Source: Tricholomella constricta (lineage: Eukaryota; Basidiomycota; Agaricomycetes; Agaricales; Lyophyllaceae). From it: a stretch of DNA of 64,000 nt. The translations under genes and the position numbers were made by a program. A model generated the notes under the pieces. That model was not told the DNA's origin, did no database searches, and saw only the letters and a program-made list of their open reading frames with translations. Positions 35,397 to 45,884 of this stretch are shown piece after piece. Within the stretch, counting starts at the first letter, position 1. Each line of letters begins with the position of its first letter. Location of the stretch: contig JAACJP010000024.1 in assembly GCA_013368375.1 (NCBI GenBank), positions 1 to 64,000 of the forward strand, read 5' to 3'.

Positions 35397-38300
35397 TTAT
35401 AATGAGGTTTGATCATCGTCTCCAGACTCCGAATTGTGAGAGGAAAGGGACCGGGGAGTGGTCGGCGAGGCTCGCGAGATCTCCTCTACTTCCTTCTCCT
35501 GTATGATTGCCGCCTGCCTTGCCACACTGGCATTCCCGAATGACTCTTCCGCCGGCATGGTCGCTGGCGGGCTGGTGGCCAGCTCAGCTTCCTCATATCT
35601 CAGCAACACCTCCCGGAACTCCACCATCCATCGATGGTCCATGAGTTCGGTAGCAGACGGTCGTCTAATAGGATCAATGATCAAGCACTGTTTGATGAAG
35701 CTGATTCCCAGTTCGCTGAGTTGCCCAGGCTCCGGCAAAGGAGGATGCTGTGTCGCAACGCCAATGTGGAACATGACCGCCCTATGGCACATGCATTAGA
35801 AGGATCGAAATAAATGAAACACCAGATGACGTGACGTACCACTCGTTGTCGAGGTTGCTCCAAGGCTTTTTACCCGTGGCGAATTCAAGAACGACACAGC
35901 CAAGTGACCATATGTCCATGGCTCCATGTCTGCCCCGCTTGTCGTTCTTGATGATTTCTGGTGACATGTACATCGGGGTACCTGTGAGACTGTTGTTCAT
36001 CGCTAGACCGTTGAAGCTTGGCATGCCGTTGGGAGAAGGTGTGGCATCGGGCATGCGTCGAGAACGCTGCATCGTCCGGTGGTTTTTAGCCAAAATCTTT
36101 GCAGCGCCAAAGTCAACAAACTTGATGACTCCCATGTGATCTAGAAGGATATCTACAAATAATTTGTGAGACGAATCCCTACTCATACGCGGACGGGTGG
36201 TACGCACTGTCTGGCTTGATATCCCGATGGACGATGCCTTTGGAATGGAGATACGCGAGGCCTTCTAACATTTGCAGGGTGTACACCTGTATGATACCCT
36301 CATCTTCGATTCTGCCATGCTCTAACAGGGCAGCCAAACTTCCACCCTGACAGTATTCTTCGAAAATGTAGACCTTGTCGCGGTGGACCTCGATGCCATA
36401 ATATTCCACGACGTTAGGATGGTGGAGCATCTCCATCACGCTGAGTTCATCCTTAATTTGCAAATAGAGACTGGGCAAACCCGATAGCTCTTGGAATTTG
36501 ATTTCCTTGACGGCCATGAGGGAGCCCGAGTCCAAGTTGACGGCAAGGTAGACGGATCCGAAGGCGCCAGCTCCAATGAAGCGACCCTGTTGCCAGCGGA
36601 TCGCAATGTTTGAGCTCGACGAGGCCAAAAAGACCAGCGACCTGTCCTCGGGCTTTTCATCGTCCAAAACACGACCTACCACCCTATGTTCCAACCCCAT
36701 CACAGCTCGAGTCCCTTCGACTTCCTGAAGAGATTTCGTGATCTTCTCCCAAAACATCCGCGTACTGGAATCCGAGAAAGCCAATGAATCGTCGTAATCG
36801 ATAGATGTGGACTTGGATAAGTCGTCCTCCGCGTCAAGCAGAGCATCCGTCACCTGCTGCCGCAAGACTTCCTCCTGCTTCTCCTTCTCCTTCCGTGCTT
36901 CCAGCGTAGACCTTGCGCCCAAGATATCAAAGTGGCTGATCAAGAGAGTCATGCAGCTGGCGACTTTATGCCTCAGCATCTCAAACTGCTCGTCCGGCAG
37001 TTGCAATATATTCCGTTTCGTCCGATGGTGGGTGAACTCCAGCGCATTCACTGCCCACTTGAACGTTTTCCGGTCTGTAGGGTCACAGTCGTCACAAATG
37101 AAGGACACCCATGAGATCGCCAATCTGATCAAAAGTCTGTTAAACTTCAGCAACGAGCCACGGTCCATGTACCGCTGTGCGTGTTGTCCGTGCTCTGAAG
37201 CAAAGAGATACCAATTCCCCAAAAGCTCTTGACACCCACTGGCGAGACGTAAAGAGCTGCGAACATGATGAACGGAATCCACGATCGACTCCGCGAGCCT
37301 ATTGGTGGCTCGCGCAATCTTTCGCAGTTCTTTATTCACACTCGGAAGATGGGCCTGAGAGTCTGTCAGACATTTCAACGGGCCGAGGGTCGTTTCAATG
37401 GGTTCGCCGTCCTCGTCCACTGGCATAAATGCGTCCGCAAACACTTTTTTTGCGAGGAGAAGCCGCCGCTGAGGGCCGTCGGCGATGAGTCGCACACGGT
37501 CATCCTTGGTGTCAAGATCTACCCGGGTGATGTTAAGCAACATCACTCGGCCGTTCCAGATGAAGTGGCTGCGAGGAGACAAGACAAGGAGGTACTGCGC
37601 GTCATCATATTCATGACCGAGAAACTCGGTGTTGCCAGCAAGGCGGCTTCCGTCGTCATTAGTGATCTCATCGACGTGGAAGGCTTCTGTGAGAAGACGT
37701 CGAATGGATTCCGGCCGTTCATGTAGAGACCTAGAAGCGACAACGTAGACACCTTCTTCCTCCAGAGAGTGGGTATAGACGAGGAAGTGGTCAGTTGCTA
37801 TGAGGGTTGCGATGAATTGATCGAGAGGGACTCCTTCGAGGTCATATTCTGCCGAATTACTAAAGCGTTGCGTGAGGACTCTGAATTGACGTTACAATTA
37901 ATCAACGTTGAATTCTCAATTGAGGACAGAACGAAATACCTCGCAAAGCGCTGCAATTTGCGGTACCTCAAGCGCACGCTATCCAAGATTTTCCCATACC
38001 ATCCTATGATCTGCTGGTCCGTCATCTTTCTGCCGCTTTGAATGTGGTTTTGGAATGCTGATTTTGTGCCATTGACGCCGCGTTCGCGTTCTGTGGTACG
38101 ATGTCTGATGTGGTCGCTCATATCTTCACCTGTAGGCACACGAACTTGCGTGTCGAAGTAGTTGGTCACCCGTACCATGAGCTTGTTGGTGAGTGAACTA
38201 AGAGGCGGAGGATTGAGAAGAGTTCAATCACACGCAATAATCGTACCCACCAAAGCTGTTCAGCAACAAGGCACGATCCCCCAGCAGTCGTCAGACTAAC

Positions 38301-39884
38301 GTCATTGAAAGTTGCCCACTGCGCCTCCAAGACATCTGTCTCCTTGAAGTATATTCCCTTGGCTCCACTCTTCAGCTTCCAATGAATAAGTCGAAAGAAT
38401 ATCGACAACGCGTCCAAGATGGTCGAATCATAATCTTCGCTGATGCACTGCGGAAGGGTCCATTTTCCGCCAGGGTCTGGCGCCAGAAATGCCTCATACT
38501 GCCGTTTTAGGGTGCACGCAAGTCCGATACTCAGCTTTAAGTCCTCCGTCATCTGGTCAATAATGAGCACGTCCGGTTCTTTCAGTTTCTGCACATAAGC
38601 AAGTCGGACACGGAGGCCTGCCTGCGCGAGTTTAGTGGGGAAGGAAATCAACGGAACAAGTTCGGTTTCGAAGGTTGGTAGATTCATCTCTTTGAAGAGA
38701 GCGGAAAGGTTCACTTGAGCGTCGCGAGCGACACCAATGAAAGCATGGACGGTAACGAGAAACCCCTTTTCAAAGGTACGCTGCATAGACTCCTCTTTGA
38801 GGACCCGTTCGACGAAACTCGTACCGTCTGTTAGCTCAGGGGTGGAACGGTTATGGCTGTTAGTGGCTTGCTTGATCGGCTCCGCTGCAGTGTTGGGTTC
38901 GGTGACATCCAAAGTCTCGCTGCCTGTCCATCGACGGAGGAGGGCAATTTGTCTCCTCAACGATGTAAGGATGGTTGACCATGTGTTTAACGTGTCGTAA
39001 CGCGCTTGGAAGGCACCTTCTGCCGCAGCGGGTTTGTCGAGGTAGAATGCTTTAAAATTAGGATAGAGAGATTGCGCAACGTCGAGGTGGTGGAGGACGG
39101 TCGAGACTTGTTTCAAGGCAGAAGTCGTGCGGTCTTTCTCCCGTTCATCATACCTGATGCGGAACCGGCTTATCTCGTCGACGACTGCATCGACCGTCCT
39201 TATCCGCCTCTCATCCAACTTCTTCCGCTCCTCGTCGTCTGACCGTCCGTGAAACTTAGCACGAATTCCTAACCAGATGTTGGTCTGGACGTTGTTATGC
39301 TCGTCAGCGGAGGACAGAAGCGCAGACGCTATCCGTGTCTTTTCAGACTTTAGCACGTCTCCCGACAGAACAGATGCCAACATAGCCTGCCATTCCATAC
39401 GCTCACGTTCCTTCAGGGAAGCGGGTTGCATCGGCTCTGGCTCCATTGCTAGCCATTCAATGCCAACATTTCCTCCCGCAGCAAGAGATACGAGGGCAAG
39501 TTCTTCGTCGTCGCTATTGTCTCCCGCATCGAGAAGCTGACCGAGGCCCCGCTGAAAGTAATGACTGTCGGGATCGTTGCGAGGATCATCTGGCTGTCCG
39601 TGTTCCGAGGATCTATATCGTTTCACAAATTGAGAATAGATATCAGGGTACTTCGGAATCTTGTTCGAAGTGTTGTAGTCCGCAGAGTACGAGCCTGTTT
39701 GGGGCTTTGCTCGAGAGGATCTGCTCGCCGATGCGGATGGTGGCGACTGCGGATATGAACGAGAATTTACATTCCAGTGATGAGGTTCGGCGTCGTCGTC
39801 AAGCTTGTCGTCGTCATCTTCATGGCGGCTACGAGTGGATGTCTCTGGATGCGGATAGAGGGTTGGTGTATGCCGTGGCCTCAT
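35397..39884 (-). CDS. SSK2: HOG-pathway MAP kinase kinase kinase, Ssk2/Wis4 type (1420 aa, 5 exons)
   Basis: This MEKK4-like kinase relays osmotic and oxidative stress from the response regulator to the Pbs2-type MAPKK. Minus-strand exons are 39884-38247, 38181-37907, 37859-36208, 36152-35840 and 35781-35397. The N-terminal regulatory region is long (RLRYRKLQRFAR, DHFLVYTHSLEEEGVYVV). The kinase domain spans about residues 1058-1330: glycine loop FIGAGAFGSVY, catalytic lysine MAVKEIKF, YCQGGSLAALLEHGRIEDE, HRDIKPDNILLD, DFGAAK for the DFG, and GTPMYMSPEII. A Ser/acidic tail follows. The start at MRPRHTPTLYPHPE is preferred; an in-frame ATG at 39929 would add 15 residues. The exon 2/3 junction is the least certain: GTTGAT donor at 37906, 47-bp intron. 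Confidence 0.9.
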
Positions 39885-39979
39885 GTCGAATAGGAACAAG
39901 TCCAAGACCGACGTCACAGGAGCGATCAAAAATATTCCGTTACTTACTTACTTACGTGACCTTATTTACAACCGCCACC
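39885..39979. promoter_or_regulatory. 95-bp divergent promoter between SSK2 and DRG1/RBG1
   Basis: The two start codons face away from each other with only 95 bp between them. The interval contains GACGTCA at 39910-39916 (a near match to the ATF/CREB site TGACGTCA) and TTACGTGAC at 39952-39960, after a TTAC repeat. These are candidate bZIP sites by sequence only. If SSK2 starts at 39929, part of this lies in its coding region. Confidence 0.45.
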
Positions 39980-42054
39980 ATGGGTATCGTTGAAAAGGTG
40001 CGCTCTCGCTCCATTTCATAGCCATTTCTCACCTTGGAATAGATTAAAGAGATCGAGCGTAAGTAGATTTTAGATGCATCTTGCTGAAGCAACGCTCACA
40101 CTAAGATAAAATGTAGAGGAGATGGCTCGAAGTAAGCTCCATTCATCTGTCATCCAAATCAACGCTCATGGCCCGGAACTATAGCTCAAAAAAACAAGGT
40201 GAAGAATTTTACGACCTCCATCGCCTATGCCAAGCATAACACTATACGCAAGTAGGCGACGGAATATCATCTCGGTCTCCTGAAAGCCAAGCTTGCTCGC
40301 TACCGCGCTCAGCTTCTAGAACCTGCATCGAAGTCAGGCCCAACTGGGACAGGTTTTGACGTGCAGAAATCTGGAGATGCTAGAGTAGCATTGATCGGCT
40401 TCCCCTCAGTAGGCAAGGTACGCACCCCGTCCGTCGCCTCAATCTAATAAAACAACGCCTCTTTCAGTCAACATTGCTCAGCAAAGTGACGCATACTGCA
40501 TCAGAGACGGCTGCATACGAGTTCACGACGTTGACTGTGAGTGCTTCCCTTCATTCGTGATCGTGATACAGAAAATATCAGTAGGCTATCCCTGGAGTAA
40601 TTGAATACAAAGGAGCGCGCATACAACTTCTTGATCTTCCCGGAATTGTCGAAGGCGCCAGTCAAGGTTCATACTGCCAAGTTATCCGCGGAAATGATAC
40701 TGATTTTGTGGCCCGCTCCAGGCAGAGGTAGAGGGCGACAGGTCGTCGCAAGTACGTTCTTTCTTCTTCGCGCCCAGTGCTTTTTAATCATCGATGCCAA
40801 CTAGCGGCAAAGACGGCCGATCTCATCCTCATCATGCTCGACGCGACCAAATCAGAAGAGCATCGCCGGCTGCTGGAATTTGAACTTGACGCCGTTGGAA
40901 TTCGGCTGAATAAGAACAAACCCGACGTCGTTTTCAAGAGGAGGACCACTGGCGGTGTCAGTTTTCTTGCTTGCCTTCTGGTTGTGGAACACCCACTGAG
41001 GCTTCTTGTTGGTAGATTACTTTCAACACGACCGTTAAGTTGACGAAAACAGACGAGAAAACGATAAGGACGATTTTGGCAGGATGTAAGTTTCCAGGCA
41101 AAGATAGTTCCATTCCTCACATTGTGATACTCATAGACAAACTACATAACTGCGACGTTATGATCCGAGAAGATGTGTGTCTTCTTTCGACCTTTCATAA
41201 GCCTGCTGATCGGATTGGCTTCTTCGCAACCCCGTCATAGATCACTACCGACGAATTTATCGATGTCCTCATTGGCACGGCCATTATTTTTCTGCTGTCA
41301 TGTGGCATTCTCTAAATTATACCACAGGAACAAGGAAATACCTCCCATGTCTTTGTACGTGTTCTGGGCCAGATTCAAAGACAACGCCTGAAGCGTCATC
41401 TCAGATGTCTACAACAAGATTGACTCGATCAGCATCGAACAACTCGACAAGCTAGCCAGGCAGTCAAACTCGGTCGTGATAAGCTGCGAGATGGATCTCA
41501 AGTGCGTCTATTTTGCGCGCATATAGCCAGTCAACCTTACGCCCATAGCGATATAGTCTTGATTACCTCATTGAACGCATGTGGGACGAACTCAAACTCG
41601 TCAAGGTGTACACGAAGAAACGTGGCGTACAGCCGGATCTTTCAGACCCCGTTTGTCTGAGAAAAGGTGCAACAATCGAGGTACATTTTTCGTTGCTTAC
41701 GAGGAAGTCGAACTTGACAGTGCCTTATCGTCAGAATGTGTGTAACGGTATTCATCGCTCACTAGTCACGAATTTCCGTTATGGGCTTGTCTGGTAAGTC
41801 GGCACCCTTTCTTGTGCTCGACCCGTTGTCTAATTTAACTCCCAGGGTCTGTCAACCTTGAATGTTTCTCTCGGATAATCGCTCATGTGGAAAATTTAGG
41901 GAAAATCGAGCAAGTTTTCCCCGCACGCTCAGAAAGTCAGTCTCAATCATCAGGTACAGGACGAGGATGTTGTATCGAGTATGCCTTTTTCCCATACCAC
42001 CCCTTTCATATCGCTCACAAGGTCCGATCGTTTTCCCTAGTCTTTACGAAGTGA
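39980..42054 (+). CDS. RBG1: DRG1/Rbg1 translation-factor GTPase (366 aa, 19 exons)
   Basis: This conserved OBG-like GTPase associates with ribosomes, with Dfrp1/Tma46 as its usual partner. Exons: 39980-39997, 40043-40058, 40117-40131, 40185-40198, 40256-40417, 40468-40536, 40585-40666, 40722-40751, 40805-40956, 41016-41085, 41137-41174, 41241-41274, 41328-41354, 41405-41501, 41557-41680, 41735-41793, 41846, 41900-41978 and 42041-42054. They total 367 codons, the family's usual length. Motifs: MARTQKNKATEYHLG, G1 GFPSVGKST, G3 [20 protein letters not shown]4 NKID, a TGS-like C-terminus ([14 protein letters not shown]) and the end QDEDVVSIFTK. Features to note: four leading exons of 14-18 nt, a GC donor at 41275, and a predicted 1-nt exon at 41846. 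Without that exon the C-terminus is out of frame. Confidence 0.88.
41275..41327 (+). other. GC-AG intron in DRG1/RBG1
   Basis: The 53-bp intron begins GCACGG and ends ACCACAG. Splicing joins VLIG to [15 protein letters not shown] in frame. No GT donor gives the conserved product. A CTAAATTAT segment before the acceptor can serve as branch region. Confidence 0.78.
41794..41899 (+). other. Two consecutive introns flanking a predicted 1-nt exon (G at 41846)
   Basis: Intron A is 41794-41845 (GTAAGT..CCCAG, 52 bp) and intron B is 41847-41899 (GTCTGT..TTTAG, 53 bp). The lone G completes the TGG of LVW and restores the frame into GKSSKFSP and QDEDVVSIFTK. Treating the whole 106 bp as one intron shifts the frame. 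Both pieces have the size normal for this genome. Confidence 0.6.
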
Positions 42055-42954
42055 TGGATGAAATTACAAGGACAGGGTAAACCCGTGGACGTGCAGATAT
42101 TTCGGAATAGAGTTTTGCGTGAATGTTCACATGTAACGATCTGGAACTGCAACACATCAAAGGAATGAAATGGGATATGAAATACTGTACTAATACGACC
42201 AAGTCTTCAGTCACTTGTCACGGGTACCTCTGAATTGAAGAGTTTTTGGGCTTGTCACGCATCACAAATGCTTTTGAAGAGTGTGACCAATTGCGCCCCC
42301 ATACTAATTTTTTTTTTCCGCCGCAGGCGCATTCCACATGAGCTATACTGATACAATATACACTCCACCAATTGCAATGTAGCCACTGCATTTATGCAAC
42401 AGTGAAACATTAACTACATCCTCACTCCTCATGAAGAGACTTTGCTTTGGTCACACCAAGCGAGTGGCCTTGAAGAGGTGAAGAGATTGTGCAGCGTGTC
42501 ACACGTCACATCCAGTGAAGACTTGGTCGTATTAGTACAGTAGGAGTTGATTACGCTCAAGCCGAATGGCGAGTTACACTTCGATGGTCGATGCCCCAAT
42601 CCCGACTTGGATATGATATTATTCCATTTTCACCCCCATACCGGGGTCCGGGGATCCCTTCACTTAGCTTCTCATATATATGCAATCCTGACTTTTTTTC
42701 TGCCGAATCCAACGTTCCTGAATTGTGAAGCGACCGGCTTCTGAATTGCATCCGGGGCCCACGTGGGCGCGCCGATCACAACTGTTCCGATGGGCAAAAC
42801 TTGACATGTCACCTTGACCTGACGTTTACACAATTTCCTGCTCTTACCTCTGCCTCTCTTGATTTTCTCCTGCTTGTCTCTCCTACGCCCACACGATTAA
42901 TTCTTCCAAGCTTTATTTACCCCCTCCTCCCCCGTCATCTACTACCCACGCAGC
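42055..42954. other. Intergenic region with MITE and upstream region of the next gene
   Basis: Apart from the MITE at 42185-42540, this region contains an AT-rich stretch and a pyrimidine-rich tract (about 42860-42950) just before the next ATG. Such CT-rich leaders are common upstream of fungal genes. No other gene is seen. Confidence 0.5.
42185..42540. mobile_element. Tc1/mariner-like MITE (356 bp)
   Basis: The left end reads CTGTACTAATACGACCAAGT and the right end is its reverse complement. The inverted repeat continues to about 26-28 bp (through CTTCA), and looser similarity goes further in. It is flanked by TA at 42183-42184 and 42541-42542, the Tc1/mariner target duplication. There is no coding capacity. 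Confidence 0.85.
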
Positions 42955-44456
42955 ATGGCCATAGACAAGTCTTCGTTGGCGGACCCTAACGGTCCCAGCC
43001 CGGTTGAAATCATCTTCCTTGGGACGGGCACCTCGTCTAGTTTACCACACATAGAATGCATCACGGCGTCACCTGACGAGGAGCAATGTAGGACGTGTCT
43101 CTCCACGCTGACCTCCGAGGGGAAGAAGAATATCAGGAGAAACACGAGTGCTGCGTTTCGAATGACCGCGAAAGATGGTCGGAAAGTGTAAGTCTCGTTT
43201 CCATTTCGATTCCTACTTCCGGGGAGTGTGTTTTCGATGAGTGAAATTGCTTATACGCTCTTTCGTCGCGTCGCGCAGGACCATTGTAATTGACGCTGGC
43301 AAGAATTTCCAGGCTTCCGCTCTGGAGTGGTTCCCAAAGTATGGCCTGAGGCGCATTGACGCCTTGCTTATCACGCATCCACATGCAGATGGTACGTCTT
43401 ACTTATTATTCTTTGTGACGTACATTGGTTGACACGCTCACTCAGCTATGAATGGGCTGGATGACCTGCGAGGTCAGTCTGGCTACCATGCGTGCCCTCA
43501 TTCACTATTGGCTTACACATATGCCGTTAGGCTGGACCTTGAACAATGCAATCCAGTCCCACATTGACGTGTACGTCTCTCAGGATACCTTTGTCGAGGT
43601 CCAGAGATCCTTTCCTTACCTCGTGTCGAAAGAGTTCGCGTCGGGTGGCGGTGATGTAATTGAGGCTTAATTTTACCTGTCGTTTAAAGGAGCTGAATGA
43701 TCGCGTAGGTCCCGGAATTTAAATGGCACATCATAAACGACACTGTTTCATTCGAGGTTCATGATACAGGAATACAAATAACTCCTTTCACTGGTGAGTC
43801 ATGGCAGCTGCCAGAAATTTAGGCTCGAAGACTTACCCTGCTACACAGTCCACCACGGCCGTATATTTTCTGTAGCCCCTCCACCGGCATATATTCCATC
43901 GCCATCGGCCACCCATCCCTCGACACCCACAAAAGCCACTGTTGCACTTCCTTCAAAACACTTTTTTCCCGAGAACGGGATTCATAAGAACCCCGAGGAG
44001 GAGGTGGTCCACCCCTACCTTTGTTATGGGTTTAAAATCGGAAAAGATGTCGTGTATATATCCGACGTTTCTCTTATCCCAGATGATAAATGGGACATTA
44101 TCGAGTCTAGACAACCTGGAGACGACAGTCGCCTGCCTGTCCTTGTACTCGATTGTTTACGGTTGCGGCCGCATACTTCACACTTCGGACTAGAGAGCGC
44201 GGTGGATGCCGCGAGGCGAATAAGGGCGTCACGGACGTATTTTGTTGGATTTGGGCACGAGGTCGCGCACGATGAGTATGTCACGCTTGGAGAAGCTGCT
44301 GGTGGGAAATGCTTCGACGTGGACATGCTTACGGAGACAGAGAAAAGGGGTATGGCACTGATTCGGAAAGGGGAGAATGTATGGGTGCGGCCTGCGCACG
44401 ATGGACTGCGGGTGTTTGTGGAGGCGGACGGGCGGGTGTTCGACGAGAGCTACTAG
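42955..44456 (+). CDS. PhnP-like metallo-beta-lactamase-fold hydrolase (396 aa, 6 exons)
   Basis: Exons are 42955-43187, 43279-43391, 43446-43472, 43531-43655, 43709-43793 and 43849-44456, summing to 397 codons. The metal-binding motif is [16 protein letters not shown] near residue 108, preceded by [16 protein letters not shown] and VIDAGKNFQ. Later metal-ligand positions lie in FTVHHG, YISDVS and [11 protein letters not shown], with [13 protein letters not shown] as a family signature. It resembles the Lactamase_B_2 proteins of fungi (an S. pombe C777.06c-type hydrolase, from memory). The substrate is unknown; PhnP enzymes cleave cyclic phosphodiesters. Intron 1 splits the conserved V-TIVIDAG strand and intron 2 the HxHxD motif. 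Confidence 0.9.
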
Positions 44457-44695
44457 ACTAAATGGTAGAGGACCGGCTGTAGTCTAGATTGTGGAATATG
44501 TCTCGCTCGATCAGGAGGGTTTCCAAATGTGGTATGTGGTGATGGGCCATGGGAAAAAGTCTCAGGCTGACCTGGAGCGTTTAGCCGCTCTCTCTCCACC
44601 CCCACTCTCCACCTCTCGACGTTCTCCAAGCCCAGCGCCTGTCGCTTTCAATCACGACGGCCTTTTATTTCACTTAGGAGCCGGGGTCGGCGCCC

Positions 44696-45499
44696 ATGAA
44701 GTTCTTCTCACAGTCTTTTCTGTACGAGTAAGTCGAAAAAGACCTGACCCGCTAATCATGCGCTCTAATGCTTTTTTCGTCAGTGATCCCTGGTCAATCG
44801 TCTCTCTGGCCTATTTTTTGCGCTATCCTAATCCCTATGCCTCCCACGTTCTCACTTGTGATGTCATTTCACGCACGTTGACACCTTCGGGGACGCTCCT
44901 CACTACACGTCTGATATTGAAACGCGGCGCCCTGCCGAGGTGGGCACAGAATATCGTAGGAAGGGCTGAGTCCTGGGTTCTTGAAGAGAGTGAGGTAGAT
45001 CCTCTGGGGAAAATGGTGAGGTGTCGAACGAAGAACTTGGACCATGTGAAAGTGATGCAAGTGGAGGAATGGGTCATGTTCAGACATACCCCAGAGGGGT
45101 ATGTTTCTTCGTGCTTCTTTCCTGTCATGTCATTGACATATTCAACAGCAAAACACTGCAGACCACAGAAGCACGCATCCGGTCTGGCTTTGGCTGGGGC
45201 CTTACCAAGAAAATCGAGAACCACGGATTGAATCGATTCAAGGCTAACGTACAACGGGTACGTCTCATCCTCGTTGGACAATTGCACGAGCTAATGGATG
45301 TTGCCGACAGTCTCGTGAGGGTGTCTCCCTTATTCTCAACCTGCTTCGCCAATCTCGCCTGCAAACTATGACGCTCGGAGGTGCAGAATCACTCTCCTCG
45401 GTCCTCGAAAGTCCTGATAGGGACAACTTGACCTCTCGCACATCCACCGGCGCCTGGGCAAGACTAAAATCTTGGATTAGTCCGCCCTCCCCGACATAA
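44696..45499 (+). CDS. PRELI/MSF1 (Ups-type) mitochondrial lipid-transfer protein (214 aa, 4 exons)
   Basis: Exons are 44696-44727, 44784-45098, 45149-45257 and 45311-45499, summing to 215 codons. The PRELI domain covers most of the protein: MKFFSQSFLY, then DPWSIVSLAYFLRYPNPYA, HVLTCDVISRTLTPSGTL, WAQNIVGRAESWVLEES and QVEEWVMFRHTPEG. A C-terminal amphipathic helix ends in a Ser/Pro-rich tail. Family members shuttle phosphatidic acid or phosphatidylserine across the mitochondrial intermembrane space with an Mdm35/TRIAP partner. I cannot decide between Ups1- and Ups2-type. The first exon is only 32 nt, so the start depends on a 56-bp intron that fits the family's MKxF start. Confidence 0.9.
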
Positions 45500-45884
45500 T
45501 TGCAAGTTATCAAAACTGTACCACATACATACAACCCCCACTGCGTACTCTATTCACTAGTATCGTATTTAACTGTTCCGGCTTGTGTCTTTCGTGTAGC
45601 ATTACCTCGTTATCTTGAACGATCCAGCTCTTGCATCCGCTGTGAAGATAGCGTACATGCGGACCAATACCTTGGCATGGGAGAGATTGAATACTACTTA
45701 CAACTGTTCGGAGTCGTCTCGAAATTGCCGTGCCGGATTCCATCACATCGTAGCCCGAATAATGGTGCCCAGTGCCGGTGTGAACAACGACCAACGATTT
45801 AAGAATCCACGTTGCGCTTAGCGAGGAGTCTGAGCTCGCTGGCGCGCTTCTCTCCTACTTCCAAGCTGGCCTAAAACAGCGCCC

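Noticed and set aside
37860..37986. Alternative SSK2 intron starting at GTATTT just after QRFA
   Set aside because: It would delete the linker between RFAR and NSAEYDLEG that related kinases keep; the 47-bp intron 37860-37906 retains it. Not excluded without cDNA.
41794..41899. A single 106-bp intron, or DRG1/RBG1 as a pseudogene
   Set aside because: One intron puts the conserved C-terminus out of frame, yet every other exon is intact and the last exon ends in the exact family tail. Two normal introns around one base explain all of it.
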